Origin: Pardosa pseudoannulata | Lineage: Eukaryota > Arthropoda > Arachnida > Araneae > Lycosidae | Reading direction: 5' to 3' | Assembly: GCA_032207245.1 (NCBI GenBank) | Contig: CM063510.1 | Coordinates: forward strand, 45,219,239 to 45,283,238 | DNA length: 64,000 nucleotides | Notes under the pieces: generated by a model | What the model was told of the DNA's origin: nothing | Databases searched by the model: none | Seen by the model: only the letters and a program-made list of their open reading frames with translations | Position numbers and translations under genes: made by a program | Part shown: one piece after another, positions 12,201-27,312 of the stretch | Layout of the letters: every line of letters begins with the position of its first letter | Numbering within the stretch: the first letter of the stretch is position 1

Positions 12201-15200
12201 TTTTATATTTGAATATTATAGATACATTAATTTAGTTTATTTGTATTTTTACACAAAGGTTATAAAACTTTAAAATCTACATATGAATAATAATGAATTT
12301 GAGATGTGTATCAAACTTATTTGTAAATCATAATATACTTACTGAATGAGTTGCTAAACAAGTTGCCCAATCATCCAAAGTTTCAGGAGTAACACTTCTT
12401 AGTGCTTTTTGAATAACAGGACTTAAAGTATCTTTTAACTTTTGCATCTATTTACAAGAACAACAATTTGTAAAATAACTGTCAAGAATAAAAATATATT
12501 AAAGTATTAAAAGAAAAGTGGTTAATGAAAATAAATTTAGCAAACCTTTTCGAAATTCCAATGTTTGGAGCCACTAAGAATACCAGAAATAATTTCAGAA
12601 GCACACCGCTGAAAACTTTCTTGTTTATCTACTGTTAAGGAATGTAAATGACCCTCAAAATTTGGCAAAAAAGTATCGCCAAAATTTGCAAATAAGCCCT
12701 GCAGAAAAAAATGTCAATTCAATAAAGAGAAATTTATAAATACCAAGTATTCAGTTACATACCACTTATTAAATTGTATTATATGCAATTATACACAAGA
12801 TTATTAAAAGAGAGATCATTCTAACAAAACTTTTTAAGAAGTCAGCAATAAAAAGTTTTGAGCTAGAATATAGGTAAAGCATTTTGTCTACATATTAAAA
12901 GAAAAATTATAATGGCATGATAGAACGAAAAATATTTAATACAATAAGTAAGAATATATTTTTACGTAAAATTAAAGTTATTAAACTAGAAAAGTAGCTG
13001 CTGAAAATTTTTGGAACTCTTTTGAAAATCATGGAGGTAAAATATTGGTCACAACCCAAGATAAGTAAAGACAATTTTAAGCAGTGGTAAGGGTGAACAA
13101 CTTTATGCATTTTTAAATATCTATTGCTCTAAGTTTAAATATCTTTCTGCAAATGTTATTACTTTTGTTGGTTATTACATCACCAATGGAAAATACTTAA
13201 AGCATCCAATTTGCAAACTGTAGAAATAGAAAAACAAATATTTTATAAAATGTTTTATACTAAAATGTTTAGTGTATTTTTTAAACAATTTCTACTTGTA
13301 TTTTGATTACTAATTACTCAAATTTAGAGTCACTTCACCATTTCCTTATTTTGATGAAAATATCAATTTTCAATTTTTTTTTTTTTTTGCATAAAATATT
13401 CTTTGGCACATCTAGTATGTTGTGACAAAATTTTAAGATATAATAATTAGAAATGCATAAACAAGCATTTTTGTTATGATTATGTCCCTTTAAATCACAT
13501 ATTTATGAAACTTTCATTATTTCATTTGCACCAGTAGGTTTATAAAATGACTGTAAAAAAAAAAAGAATACAATTATTTGGAAGTTCTACAAGAACATAA
13601 TTTCTTAGGGAAGGAATTACTTACACTGCTTGATACTTTTTATAACAAAATTCTGTGCACATAAGGTTTGAGAATATGAAATTTGTTTTAAAAAAGATAT
13701 TAATGTTCTATTAATAACTAATAATATTAAATCTCATTATTTATGGATTTACAATCTACTCAAAGAAAAATACTTTAAAAAATGCTTTTACATAAGTATA
13801 ATGATGTAACTATTGTATATTTCCATGTATAAGCTGAGAATTTTTGGAACTTTTTAAAGACCTAAAGTGGAGAGGTCGGCTTATATACAGATGAATGAAA
13901 CAGATGTAATACATTTTTTTTTTGTGCTATTTTATGCTGTTGGCAATAAAAAGGTCACCAAATCAGCAAAAAACAATGAAGCAAAATAGCAAAAATGAAA
14001 ATGTATAATGATGAAAAGAAAATGAAGCTCACAAAAATTTTGAAATAAGAAGAAAACAAACACTGAAAAATAAATTTAAAATTATTTATCTGTGTTATAA
14101 TCACTACAAAACAACAGTACAACAATGGTGGCCGATTAGCTAATCTTCTAATAAACACAATTTTACAAAAGCTGGAAATGACTGATAAACTGCCAAACAT
14201 AGCTTTTTTTTTTTTTAAGCTTATATTGCTTTAATTTATAAAAAGTTATCTACATAGGGTTACAAGAGTTGAAACTATTGTTGTTAGCATCTAAGTAAAA
14301 ATATAATTGGCTGCATAATCTAGTACTACGATTATAAAACGATGCACAACAGCAGTAATCTAGTTCAGTTAGTGTAAAATTGTGAAATTAATAAAGACGG
14401 GATGAAGTTAATTGATCTACCATTCGCTATCATGTGACTTTTTGGCATTAATCACAATTCATCTATATATATCACAGCTGACTAGATAGTCGTGCCCTAG
14501 GAGGCAGATGATGAAAGCAGACATTCAGCAGCAGAGAAGGTGAGAGGGAAGCTGAATGCAGTGAAAGTGTAGTTGAAACCCAATAGTATTAGACAGAGCA
14601 GCCAAGCAGTAATATGAAGATCAGTGGAAAAAGCCAGCTAACCATACCTACCTGGCATATAAAGAACTATGTGCATCTTTTCTCATTACAGCCAAATTAT
14701 TAGGTTTAAAGTAGCAATTATTTTTAAATATCCATATATCCATCTTAAAGCATCCATATTATTTTTATTTATCTATCTTGTAAATGGCTTTTTACTTAAC
14801 TTTATTTTTGTGTACGGAAATCTTTCATACCAAATAAAAAATGTTTATTTTCAATTTAGTATTTTAAATAATAATTTAAATAATTTAAGGCTAATAGAAT
14901 AAATAAAAAAAGATGCTATAGCAAAAATGTTTGAGAAGCATTGGTCTAGCATTTTACTTTAAAACAATTTGATTGGAAAATATTTCCCTCGCTTTACCTG
15001 CTTGACAACATTTCCGGTCTTTCGGCAACATATTTGAATATTCTAGAAATTGTTTTTTCCATTTCGCCGTATATAAGAGTTCTGAACTTTGGATAGATTT
15101 TTGAAGGAAAATAGCACCCTCAGCTTATATTATGAAATATACAGTATATATTTTATAATATGCTTTTGTTTTTTACCCAATAATTTTTTAAGAATTCTAC

Positions 15201-18200
15201 TTTGCTTTAGTTTATAAAAAATAATGAGCTAATCTTATATACATATAAAAGAAGGGGCTAGTTATTTGTCCAAAATATAATAATGAATACATATAAAGTT
15301 AATATCTTTCTTATACCTTATCTTTTAAATATTTATATCAATTTGAAACCTTTATATTTATTTATCTCAGCTTAGGTATTTTATATACATTGCTATATTT
15401 AAAATGCTAAAACTCACACACATAATGAATGAAATGACTTGTTTTTAATACATATTTGAAAATGATCATCTAAGATAATTAAGGATGGATTTTACTACAA
15501 AATGAATAATTTTTTTTTTTTTTTTTTTTAGTTATAAAAGAATTAATGTTTCTATAGAGAATTTTTGCTGATAAATTAACATTTTATTTTTTCTCCAATC
15601 CTTTAATACAAAATTTAAGCTTTAAAAGTATAAAGATTTGTGATTTTTTTATTTTTTTTTTTTATTTTTAGTGGTAAAATATCAAAAATTGAACAAGGAA
15701 AAAAAATTTTTAACACTTCTCAATTTTTTGAAACTTCAATTTGTTTTTATTAAATTACTTTTAGAAATCTACCCAAGAAAATGCTAATGATATTATTTTT
15801 GGATATGAAATATTTAATAAAATAATCTTACACAATATAATAAAAAAAGGGTACTAAGTCCCCTTAAGTCATTTTTACATTGTTTATGAAACAATCTGAC
15901 TAGAAATTGCATTTATATTATAAATTACTAAGAAAGCTAAGGAGATCAAAATTTACAACATACTCTGAATATATAAAATTTCTTAGCATCAAACTTATCA
16001 TGGCCTTTCCTTTCTTCAAGTGAAAAATATGAAATAATGCTATCTACAAAGCTCTGCTGAGAGAAAGCATCGTATATAGGCTTTTCTTCCTGAAATTTAA
16101 AACTCAATAAGTAAGATACAATCACTTAACTTTTACTTGCATTAAAAAATACTTAAGAACTCTTAAAGGTTTGTGAGATATGATACACAGTTTATATAAT
16201 ACAAAAATGTTTTTAAATTTACTGATATGTTATTTTTATATTATAGTGAAATAAAAATTTTTTAAAATTTAAAGGGTAAAAAACTTATATCTTAATACAA
16301 CATCTACAAAGGTCTCAAAATTTAATCAATATGATATAATTTTTAAATCTCTATAAAAGAAGGTTGACTTCCAGTTAAACTTGTTAATGGTTATCAAGGG
16401 TAAACAAAAGGTGATAATTTTTTTTTAAAAAAGATCAGCAAATCCCTTGATAAAAAATATGATGGTTGGTTGGTTGGTTGGTTGAAGTTTAATGGCGCTA
16501 AATCCTCTATGGACAAACTGCGCCAAACAAGATAAAGAAATAAACAAAAGAAATTTAGTAAAAAAAAATTGACAAAAGAAAAAATTACAGGTTCAGAAAC
16601 AGATTAAACTAACTATAAAAAATAACATTCAACAAAAAACACAAAAAAATTGAGTTATATACAGATTAACAAGAATTGAAAATTGAGTGATTAAAAATTG
16701 AAACACAATCAAAAATCAAATTTCAGTATAAAAGCCAGTTTGACGAAGAAAGGGGAACAAGTTTGGGTGTGGAGTTTCCCCGATGATTAAATTAAGATTA
16801 GGCGAAGAATTACCAAAAAATTTTATATACATTGATTTTAAACGATTACAAGAGGTTAAAATATGTGCGACAGTATAAGGTGTCTTGCAATACGCACACT
16901 GTGCAGGAGATTCACCTAGCAAAAGATGCGCATGGGTGAGTCTGCAATGACCCACTCGTAAACGAGTGAGTATTACGTCATGTCTCCTAGAAGGGAGTTG
17001 GGGCCATTTAGTTATTTTTGTTTTAATTTCCCGCAGTTTATTTGAAGGAATGTTATCCCAGGAGATCTGCCATTTATTGTGTAAAAGATCTTTGATGTAA
17101 TTTTTCAAGTCAGGATAAGGAAGACCAGTGTTGAGAAAGTCACTTGCAGACCTGGTAGCCATGTCCACAAGTTCATTACCTTTAATGCCGACGTGAGAGG
17201 GAACCCAGCTAAAAACTAGCGAGATTCCCATGGAAGTAAGGTTAGTTATTGAAGTGAGAATTTTGAAAATAACAGGATTATTACACTTATTTGATTGTAA
17301 TGAATTTAAAACACTTTGGGAGTCTGTATAGATAATAAAATATTTACTATTGAAATTCACCAATTCTTCTAAAGCCTTCAAGATAGCAAAGGCTTCAGCA
17401 GAAAAGATGGAGAGTTTAGGATGAAGTCTGTAGCTATTGATTTTATCTTTAATAAGGTAGGCACAGCTGACATAGTTGGTAGATTTTGAACCATCTGTGA
17501 AAACAGAGATGTAATTTTTATAATATTGCTTGTGATCTTCAAAAATTTGTTGATAAATGATATTATTAGTTGAGCTTTTGTCAAATGACTTAAAGGGGTT
17601 TATTATAGTAAAATTAGGAGTGTGCCAAGGATATATTCCAATAGTTGTAGGTATTGTATATGAGATATAAACATAAGTCAATGAAACAAATGTAGTAATA
17701 GATTATAAAATTCACTACCTCACTTAATTCATCTCTTGTTCTATCCAACTTAGGCTGATCAGAATCAGGAGCATAAACTTCAAAAGACCTAGAGTATGTA
17801 ATGAAGAAAAATTCCAAATTAGTATTAATGATCACAGTAAAGCAGGAATCAACTTGTAGATTATAGAAAATTAAAATACTCTGAAACAAATGTTTTACTA
17901 AAAAATTCATCTTTTGACTTTCTTGTATACATAGAAAAGTGAAGTAATTTTTGTTAGTCATGTTTTTGCTCTTATTTCTAGAAAAGAAATGAACACTATC
18001 ACTTAAATATGTCTTTCGGCTACAGTAATGTATTATTTTATGAGCTTTAAAAATAAAAAAAAATACTCATTGGCTGGAAATTACAATGGCAGAAGCAGGT
18101 AAGTTGATACTTCTGGTTGCTTGGAAGTAGCCCAAAAGTTGATAGGGGAAAAAAAATGGAAGTAGTAGGTAAACTTATTTATCTGATTGGGAAAAGTATT

Positions 18201-21200
18201 CCAAAAATTGATAGAAAACTACAACTTTGCTATAATGTAGTATTCAAAATTTGGTTTCTTTAGATTCCAAGTTATTATGCTCAAGTTATTATGCTTACAT
18301 ACAGACAAACACACGCACAGCCATAATTCCAGAAAAAAGTATTTTTTTAGTGAAAAATGACCTGCTAGCAATGATGTTAATGTATCTATATAAAGCCTAA
18401 TTTATTATTTTTCAACATAGATAATTGTTTGCTTCTGACCACATTATCATGCATACCATTACAAGACCCAACAAAAAATCCAAAAAACTTTTTGGGGTAA
18501 ATAATAGTTGAAAGTTTAAAATTAAAATTTTGGTTTGTTGGTACTGTGACCATGTACAAGTTATAACTTTGTGTGGAAAAATGGTTGCCATTGCCTTCAG
18601 AAGTTGGACATCTAAGAGTGGATTCTCATAATTTGCAAAAAGAAATCAAACAGAAGACACCCCTCCCTCAGGCATGGCATGGCATGGCATGGCATCACAA
18701 GAGGTATTGTTTTGGAAGATATTGCAAGCTCAAACCTATTTTATGTACTCCAGACACCATTAGTGTACATAATGGTCTTTGGATGGCTTATCTTTGAACC
18801 CACAACCCACCAAACATGAGTTAGACACCTTTGATGACTGAGCTACCTAAGCTCTCATTAAACTTTTAATAGCACTTAAAGAATTATTTTAATTAAGAAA
18901 CATAATATATGAAAACATTAAAAATAAAGGAATGAAAGTGTGATTTTTATAAGTATAGTTTTTTAATGCTTAAGAAATAGGAAAAATAATAAGAATACAA
19001 CAAATAAGTTTTATTTAAAAAGTCAATTTTTTCACTTCACTACATTTTCCAGAATTTAATTCTATTTTCTCCATTTCTAGAACTAGGGGTTAGAGACAAG
19101 TTTGGTAAAAGTAGAGACTTTTGCTCTTTAGCAATTACATCTGCCTTTTCTCAAGTAGTAGTGTAGCAGAATTAAAATATCCAGTGAAAACACGGTTGCT
19201 CTGTATCACTGTTCCCATTATATACCTTTGATATGCAATCCAACTACCCAGATTATTCTAAATCAAATTTTTATAAATGGGAGTAGTTTTGAGATAACCA
19301 CATTATATTTATAAACTTCATTAACATAAAATAATTAACAGTTTGAAGCACATTTAAGGAAAATATTGAGTGATCTTTTGTATCTGTTATAATACCTATA
19401 AAATCAATCTCTATTGATAAAGAAACAAATTAATCAGACTTTATGAAAATACCAGAAATCTTTGGTTGTTTTTGTTGTCTTTGAGTTAAGTATATCAATC
19501 CAATACCCATACATTGGTAATTTTCTCTGATTGACATCAATAATATGCAGAAATGGATTTCTAAAAATATGTAAACCAATGAAAACTTATATTTTATAAA
19601 TGCCTAAAAACCCATAATTAAGGTGTTAGCATAACAAAAAGGAAGAAAGAAGAGCAATTAACTCTTCATACAAATTTTTAAAAAATATTACGCTTACTTT
19701 GGCCATGTGTAAAATCCCCAATGAGTTTTGTGCACAAAATGTTTTGAGTTCCATTTTTCAAGAGTATCTGGAGCATCAGCACTATTGTATTGTAGCCAAA
19801 AATTATTTGGAATTTCTTCGACTTTATATTTAGTCATTACTGGATGCAAAAGAGGACTTTTGTTTATTTGTGTTGCTGGATCAATAACTATTTTAGGATG
19901 TTTTCTCTTCTGCTGCTTTAGAATGCAAACGACAGCTTGCATAGCAATCTACAGTATCAAATAGAAAAAAATCGTTACTCTCCAAAAGTAGATATACACT
20001 TAAAATACTAATATCAATAATGAAAAAATAATTCCATTTCATTTTTTAAAAGGGGAGGAGAGGGGATGCTTAACAGACTTTAAAGCCACATTATAAATTT
20101 TATAAAGTTGTGCAGTCGAAGAAATTTTAATTAACATTACTGTCTTGAAATATTTCTGTAGTACCTTTGATATAGATAATTGTAACATTGATTTGCAATA
20201 AATAATAAAAAATTAAAATACCATAAAATATAATAATACAATTTGATATTTCCCCATAAGTGGATATAGGGTGTGCCCCTCAATGTCATGATTTCATAAA
20301 AATAACGTACCTAAGAAGAATATCCTAACCAATTTGTCAATATCAAGTCAAAATACTTATTTTGTAATTTTATTTTGACATCAAAACCTTAATCTATTTA
20401 GGTATAGGATAAGAATGTTGCAGCCAAGCAACCTTCTACACCATGGCTTTCCAAGCTTTTATGTAACGGAAAAAGCTGCCATACAATCCAAACTGTGAAT
20501 CAATTCTTATTTTAAAACAATGTAAATAATTAATACTTTGTCATGTGAGTGTTAGCTAATAGTATAAATGTGTTTTGTAGAAAATAGAGCTCTCCATCAA
20601 TTGAAGAAATTCACTTTAATTTAGTTACAGTTTCCTCAAAGAGGCTGAAAAAAGGTAAGTTGCATACCTTTCCTAACATAAAGATCTGATAACGGAACAA
20701 ATAAAATATATGTTTTGTAAGGGTAAATAGAGGCTGAATGATATGAGTATACTAAATAAAAACAAAGCATAATGATTACAAATTGTAAGGGAAGGGGATA
20801 GCACCCTAATATTTTCTCTGATAAATTTTTCCAAATTTCCTCACATATCCCAGTAATACACGCTTTCTCAAAAAAAAAAGCTACTGAACATTTGTTCATT
20901 GGAAAAGGCTGTGTTCCCTATAAGGGTGGGAGTCATCATTTTTTACATTTATCTAAGTACAAAGTATAGCTTTAGTTCGTATATGCTGGCCTAATTTTTC
21001 AATATGGATGTACTTAATGATTTTAGTACTCTTTTAAATACAGAAATAAACAGAACTTTTAAATACAGAAATACGTAAGTCAAAGGAGTGTTGCTTTTTC
21101 ATGTGTAGGGGCATATGACATACAGTTGCAATTTTTTACTGAAATATTGCACCAAAAATTTGAATTATAATTTACTTAAGCCGTTTAAAAAAAAGTTTTT

Positions 21201-21536
21201 CTTCATTCTAGTTACACATTTTATATAACAATATATAACAAAAGTATTTTCCAAATAATTATATAGTTGTAAATTTAATCAATTTATGTAACTCGCCTAA
21301 GTCCAGGTGAGGTCTTTTGAATATTATGGAATTCTTTGTAAAATTGTCTATCGAGGGCTAATGTGTTGTATATTTCTATTTGTTGCTTTTTGTCTTGCTG
21401 GATTTTGTTTGTGATTAATGTATTTGTTATAATTGTTACTTTTTGTTTTGCTGGATATCGACTATTGTAATTATTGTATTTATGTATTCGGTGTAATCTT
21501 TCCTGTTTTTTTATGAGGAAAATAAATAGGAAAATG

Positions 21537-21574
<38 letters not shown>

Positions 21575-23597
21575 ACTTAGTCTTGAACACTGGAAAGGCA
21601 TTTTGTTTTTGCGGTTTTGATTCCAGGTTAGTTTTATATTGGTGCAGGCTTGTTGTCCTGGCAACTTAGAATTACTTCCTGTATGGCACAAGCTTGGACG
21701 GGTTAATAAGTGACTTACCCATTTTATATATATATAAATAAATATATATATATATAAAATATATACATACACATACATACATATATGTAATATGGCAAAA
21801 TTTAATTCTGCTGGTTACAATAAAAATTTTAGACCCTATTTTATTTACTTGTCCAGGCTTGCTGCGCAGGGTGAAACATATACAACTAGACTGTTTAAGT
21901 AAACAGTTGTAGCACATTGAAGAGAACAGTGAGTCCATAAAAGAAAAACATTATTTTAGAGCTGCAAAAATGACATGTTACTCTGTCAAAGGCAGAAGAT
22001 AGAAAGATCATGAAAACATTTTGCTTTTACAGAATTGAGCACCAAACGAGACATGGAGACAAATTCCTTTCAGAGAAAGTAACTTAGCAATATTAACAGT
22101 TAAAAGGAACTTAGATCAATGGAAAAAGTGAGCTGGGGACAAGTGGCAGTTGTGATGACTGGACAGAAAATTTGCATTTATTTTCAGAGAAAGCTTTGGG
22201 AAATGGGTTGGAAGAATTCAAGTCGTAGACACTCCTTTTAATAAGATATTTTGTGGTTGGGAAAATAAATTTGAAGGAATAAAAAGAAAATTTTTAAAAG
22301 ACATTAAGTATAATAATTTTTATATATTACACATATATATAATTACATTTAGGATAATATAATAAATAAATCCTTATAAAACATAAATTTGTGACAGCCC
22401 TGTCATTTTTTTTTTCTTGTTGATTTTCCAAATTTTACTTTTTTTTAAAGTTTAAATATATGCATATATTTACAAACTATTAAATTGTATATAAACTTAA
22501 ATGTTACAGAAACACATGTTAGTTATTTTATTACTTTTCAACGGGATTATTAAAAAGTGCCAGCATATACAGAATGAGAATTTTGAAATTAATAAAGGAT
22601 GTTTACATTTTAGTTAACAATACTTATTTCCAAGTCAGAACTTTTATTTTATCACTAAGGAATTTTGAAAAGCATGTAAGATTTAATCTGAGTAGTTTTG
22701 ATTGATTATGATATTAATTTCCATTACAACAGTTTTTTAAAAGAATTTGCTAGCAAATATTCTAGCAACCTACTGCTTTAAAATATAATTTGAAAAACCC
22801 AAAAAATTTCAAAATACTAATAAGAGAAGATGAATCAGTTTCAGAATTATTTATAAATGCCATGTTAAATAGCTATTACTTACACATAAGGCAAATATAA
22901 ATATTTGACTCAAATCTCAACTTATATTTCCAAAACAAGAACACTTCCACTAAATTTAAAATCCAGTACTTGGTTTATTACCACAAAATAGCCTTACCTT
23001 TCTTACAACCAGCGTTTCATGAGTGAGATGAGATACAAATAACTGTACTCCTTCCTTAGGATATCGAATATCATATCGTATTAGAATTGTGAGCATTGAC
23101 AAGGCTAGATGATAATGTCTCCAATGCCTGAAAAATTTTTGAAATATTTTTAAAACACATATATTATAAAACACTTTAATAACAATTAAATGAATTTAAC
23201 ACTGAAATGGATGAATACAAATGTTAAAACTTTAATACAATACAATAAAACATTTACTAGAACAGATTATAATTTAGTAGCTATGTAAATATTTCAAACT
23301 TCAAAAACCATACAAAATACTTTTAAATGAAAAATAACATGTGATATGTTTCACAATCATTTTAAAAATTGTTGTTATAATCAATTTTTTTATAAAGTAA
23401 TGAGTCATATAGCAATTAAAATATACTTAAACTGTGTTAAAAATATTATATATCTGAAAACAGAAAATTCATAAGGAAAATTTTTGATTTATCTCAAATA
23501 TTAATACTTTTTCAAAACTTTAAATTTCAGTTTTGTGTATTAAATCACATTAAATATAATAATTGTTGAAAATACTCCACTATATATATATAAATAC

Positions 23598-23678
<81 letters not shown>

Positions 23679-26600
23679 AGCTGCTTTGCACCCTGACTTT
23701 GGTCTGGGTATTAAAATTTTCCAATTATAGTTTAGAACAGCTATTAAAGACATTAATAGAAAAACTGAATAAATCTCACATGCTGCAGATTGTTGATGAA
23801 TATAATAATTTATTAACAATAGACAATTTCTATTATATGTGTACAGTATTGCCCAGGAATCATAGCATAATGATGCTAAATTCCAGTACCTTCTGTACTA
23901 CAAGAATTTTCAACATGTCAAGGATATGCATGGATATGTCTTTAGTGTGAAAATTTATTTCAAATAGATTTATTCCTTAAATTTCATTTTTTATAAATAT
24001 TTTTATCATGTACTTAAGGTACAAAAAAAAATTTTTTTTTTTAAACATACCCAATTTTACTATTCCTTTCTTTGGTGTATAAAACAGAAGTTCCTTTTAT
24101 GAAGTACTTAAGCAGTTAGAGTAACCAAGTTCCCATTACTTAAGAGTGTCTCTTTTCCAGGTACAGAAGGAACATTACAGTAACAATTTTTCACCTAATT
24201 AATTTAAATCTACATATATGTATATCAATTGTACAACTAAAAGTGATAAAATTTATTCTTAAATTTGAACTGACATATAAAAAATTCAAATTTAACATAA
24301 AATGAATTTTTAAAGAATTATCTTAAAATGAAAACAGAAAATGATCTTATCTTAATAAAAAAAAAAAAATAACATCAGTCTTTAAAGCTGTTTAAATAAA
24401 AAATAAACCTATTCCTTTTTTTTTAATTTGAAATTTTAATTTTGTAAAAAAAAGCTTTTTCAAAGAAATTTCCGTGAAATTTGAATTGAAATTTTGGAAA
24501 ATTCCCAGATTTTTGTGAAATTTTAAAATGTACCCTAGTATTTTTCAGAATCCTAAGGTAGCCTAAAAAATTCCCAGATTTCCTAGCTTTCCTTGGTATA
24601 TGGCCACCCTTTATTTGATTAATAATATAATGTGTTTACTTACAAATTACCATCAGTTACAAGATTTTTCAAACTGTTGATCAACTTATAATAGTAGCTG
24701 AAAATGAGAAAAAGAAATTGTACTTAATTACAGAAATAACAACATTCACAATCAAGAATTTATACAATCAAATAGTTTTAACAGGAAATACCTATATAGA
24801 GATAATAAAACTTTCAAAATATTTTCAGTAATTTAATTGGTTCACTAAACAGAGAGGCTACATATTTTGAAGAATTTATATTTTCTAAAACAATTAAAAA
24901 ATTATGCATGTAGACAGTTTCAAACACAGCTTAAAAATTTTTGGCATAATTTACAATATGAAGTTATCTCAAAAATAACAATGAAGGGTAGAATACAATA
25001 TACAATGAAACACACGAATAGTTCTCTAATTACCTTCAGCTGCTTTATATAAATTTCACATAGAATAAAATTTATAAATGTAAAACAATTGGTGAGGTTT
25101 CAGAACCTAACGACATTTTATTTAGGTTATAAAAATTATTTACAAATTAATTCAAAATTATTTTTCCATGTAAGTTAAGGCCCAAATGTAACAGAATCAA
25201 ATGCGTATGATCCTTAAAAACAAATCCTTAAAATACATATATATATATATTGTATAGATAACAGTAAAAAGTAACTCTTCCACAATTCCACAATAACAGT
25301 GATATATACAGTAACAAAATAAGAAAATATAATTTATAAAGTTCATCTCAACTACATTGAAAATTTCCTTAAAAAATAGTGACTTATATACTGGAATATA
25401 GAAAGCTAAAAGTTACATTAACCAGCATACAAATAAGGTATAGCAATATAAAGTGTCCTATAGGACCATTTATTTATACTTTGATAGAAACATATATTCA
25501 TTACATGTAACTGATACAGGCTTTTTTTCATTGTGCATAACCAGAAAAATATAATTTTTGCACAATAGAAGCAATTTTTAAAAAAGGCATACATTCAGTA
25601 CAATAAACATACTAATAAACATACTTTTCATTTCTGTCACTGCGACTAACTAGTGCTTTGGAGTATTCTAAAATCTCCTCATCACTTAAAATGGGAGAAA
25701 TTGGAAATGGTACACCACTATTCCATAGTGTTTTAGCCACATTAATACAAGTTTCGGGTATCTGAAAATATTAAAATATTAAAAATATAATAAACAAAAT
25801 TATTTGAAATAATTCATTTTACAGTATTTACACATTAAATTATCACATGTCACTCAAGACAAAATTAACATATATATAACATAAATAACTTAATTTTAAA
25901 AAAACATAATTTAAATGAACAAATCTTAAATTACAAAGCTATATAAACTTGGGGAGTAAGATTGAGCACAATCAAACCTTATTTTCCTTTAAATAATTTA
26001 CTTTTTTGTGTAACTAACTCTTAGAATAAGAATGAAAACAGAAGATTAATTTTTAAGCTAAACAAGACTTTTAATATTTTCTGTGATTTTTTTATTTATT
26101 TTAATTCACAAACTCTGTGAATTAAAAGTCAGAACACAAAATGATCCTTTCCCCTTGATGAAGAGATTTAAGAAAAAATAAATAAATAAATAAATAAAAA
26201 TAAAAAGAAGAAGTATCACTTTGTGTGTAGTAATTTAAAAAGATGAATACCAACAAAACTAATAAAAATAATCTAAATAGTACTTACACTTAGTCTAATT
26301 TGTATGGTAGGAAGATACTTCTGTATATGAGAACACACAGCATCCAATAACTTAATAATTGAAGGTTTTTCTGAATGCTTGGAAGATACGACAGTGGGCC
26401 ACAATTCACATAGTAATTCCCATGTATGAACTGTCAACAAAGAGTTAACTTTGTGTCCCAAAATTACATACAAAATTCCCTATGGAGGAAAAAAAAATTA
26501 TACTACAACTATTACTTTTATATTTGACTTCATTCAACATTTAGTAAGTCAAAAAGCCAAATAGTTTCTTGAAGCCATAAAATATTCCCTTTACCAAACT

Positions 26601-26740
26601 AAAGATTTCACTTTAAATGAACCTCATGTTTAAACAATAAGTGTTTGGGGGATGAAAAGAAATACCCCTGGAAATTTAAACTTATATGTCATGTATTAGT
26701 GAAAAATTTTTTTAAAAGGATAGTGGAATTCAAAGAACTT

Positions 26741-26792
<52 letters not shown>

Positions 26793-27261
26793 ATATATCA
26801 AAATTATTTAATATTTCTTCAAAAACCTCCTCTCTCCCATTTTAATTCATTTAAATCTCTTTACCAGTCTCTAAATGGTTTAATCAATGGAGTATTTTCC
26901 ACTTAACATTCCTTTCTGTCATAAAAGTGTAAACATTCTGTCTATACAGCAGTTTTCATGCTGTTGGCGGAACATGGTTTCGCGTTTTGCTGATATTGTA
27001 TTTAATTCACTTAGTTGTTTTTTGTTGTGGGAAAATTCTTGTTGTCAGCGTTCTTGGGTGCACTTGTGTCCGAGCAGAGTGAACTCTGTGGCTTTTGGTT
27101 GTATGTTGTCCAGAAGGATAGATGTGCGGTGTTGCCGCTCTGAAATAAAGTTTAAATTAGACTTCTGCGTTCTCTTCAATATGAGGCCTGACTGCATCTT
27201 TGCCTTTTTATTATTGCTAGATGTGGAGCTTTCTCCTTGTGAAGGAGTTTTATAAAAAATT

Positions 27262-27312
<51 letters not shown>

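Noticed and set aside
13955..14200. Hydrophobic 81-codon minus-strand frame as a membrane protein
   Set aside because: It is the reverse reading of A-rich DNA inside a transposon and consists of Phe/Ile/Leu runs with no domain.
18793..18857. Functional tRNA gene on the minus strand
   Set aside because: Promoter boxes are present but the cloverleaf is broken and the downstream sequence is a SINE body shared with 7.7 kb.
23580..23819. 79-codon frame made of repeated Ile-Tyr
   Set aside because: This is a translation of a (TA)n microsatellite.
26887..27255. 122-codon plus-strand open frame as a possible gene
   Set aside because: It lies wholly within the inverted copy 5 of the (TA)-flanked repeat, has no recognisable domain, and is antisense to the host gene.
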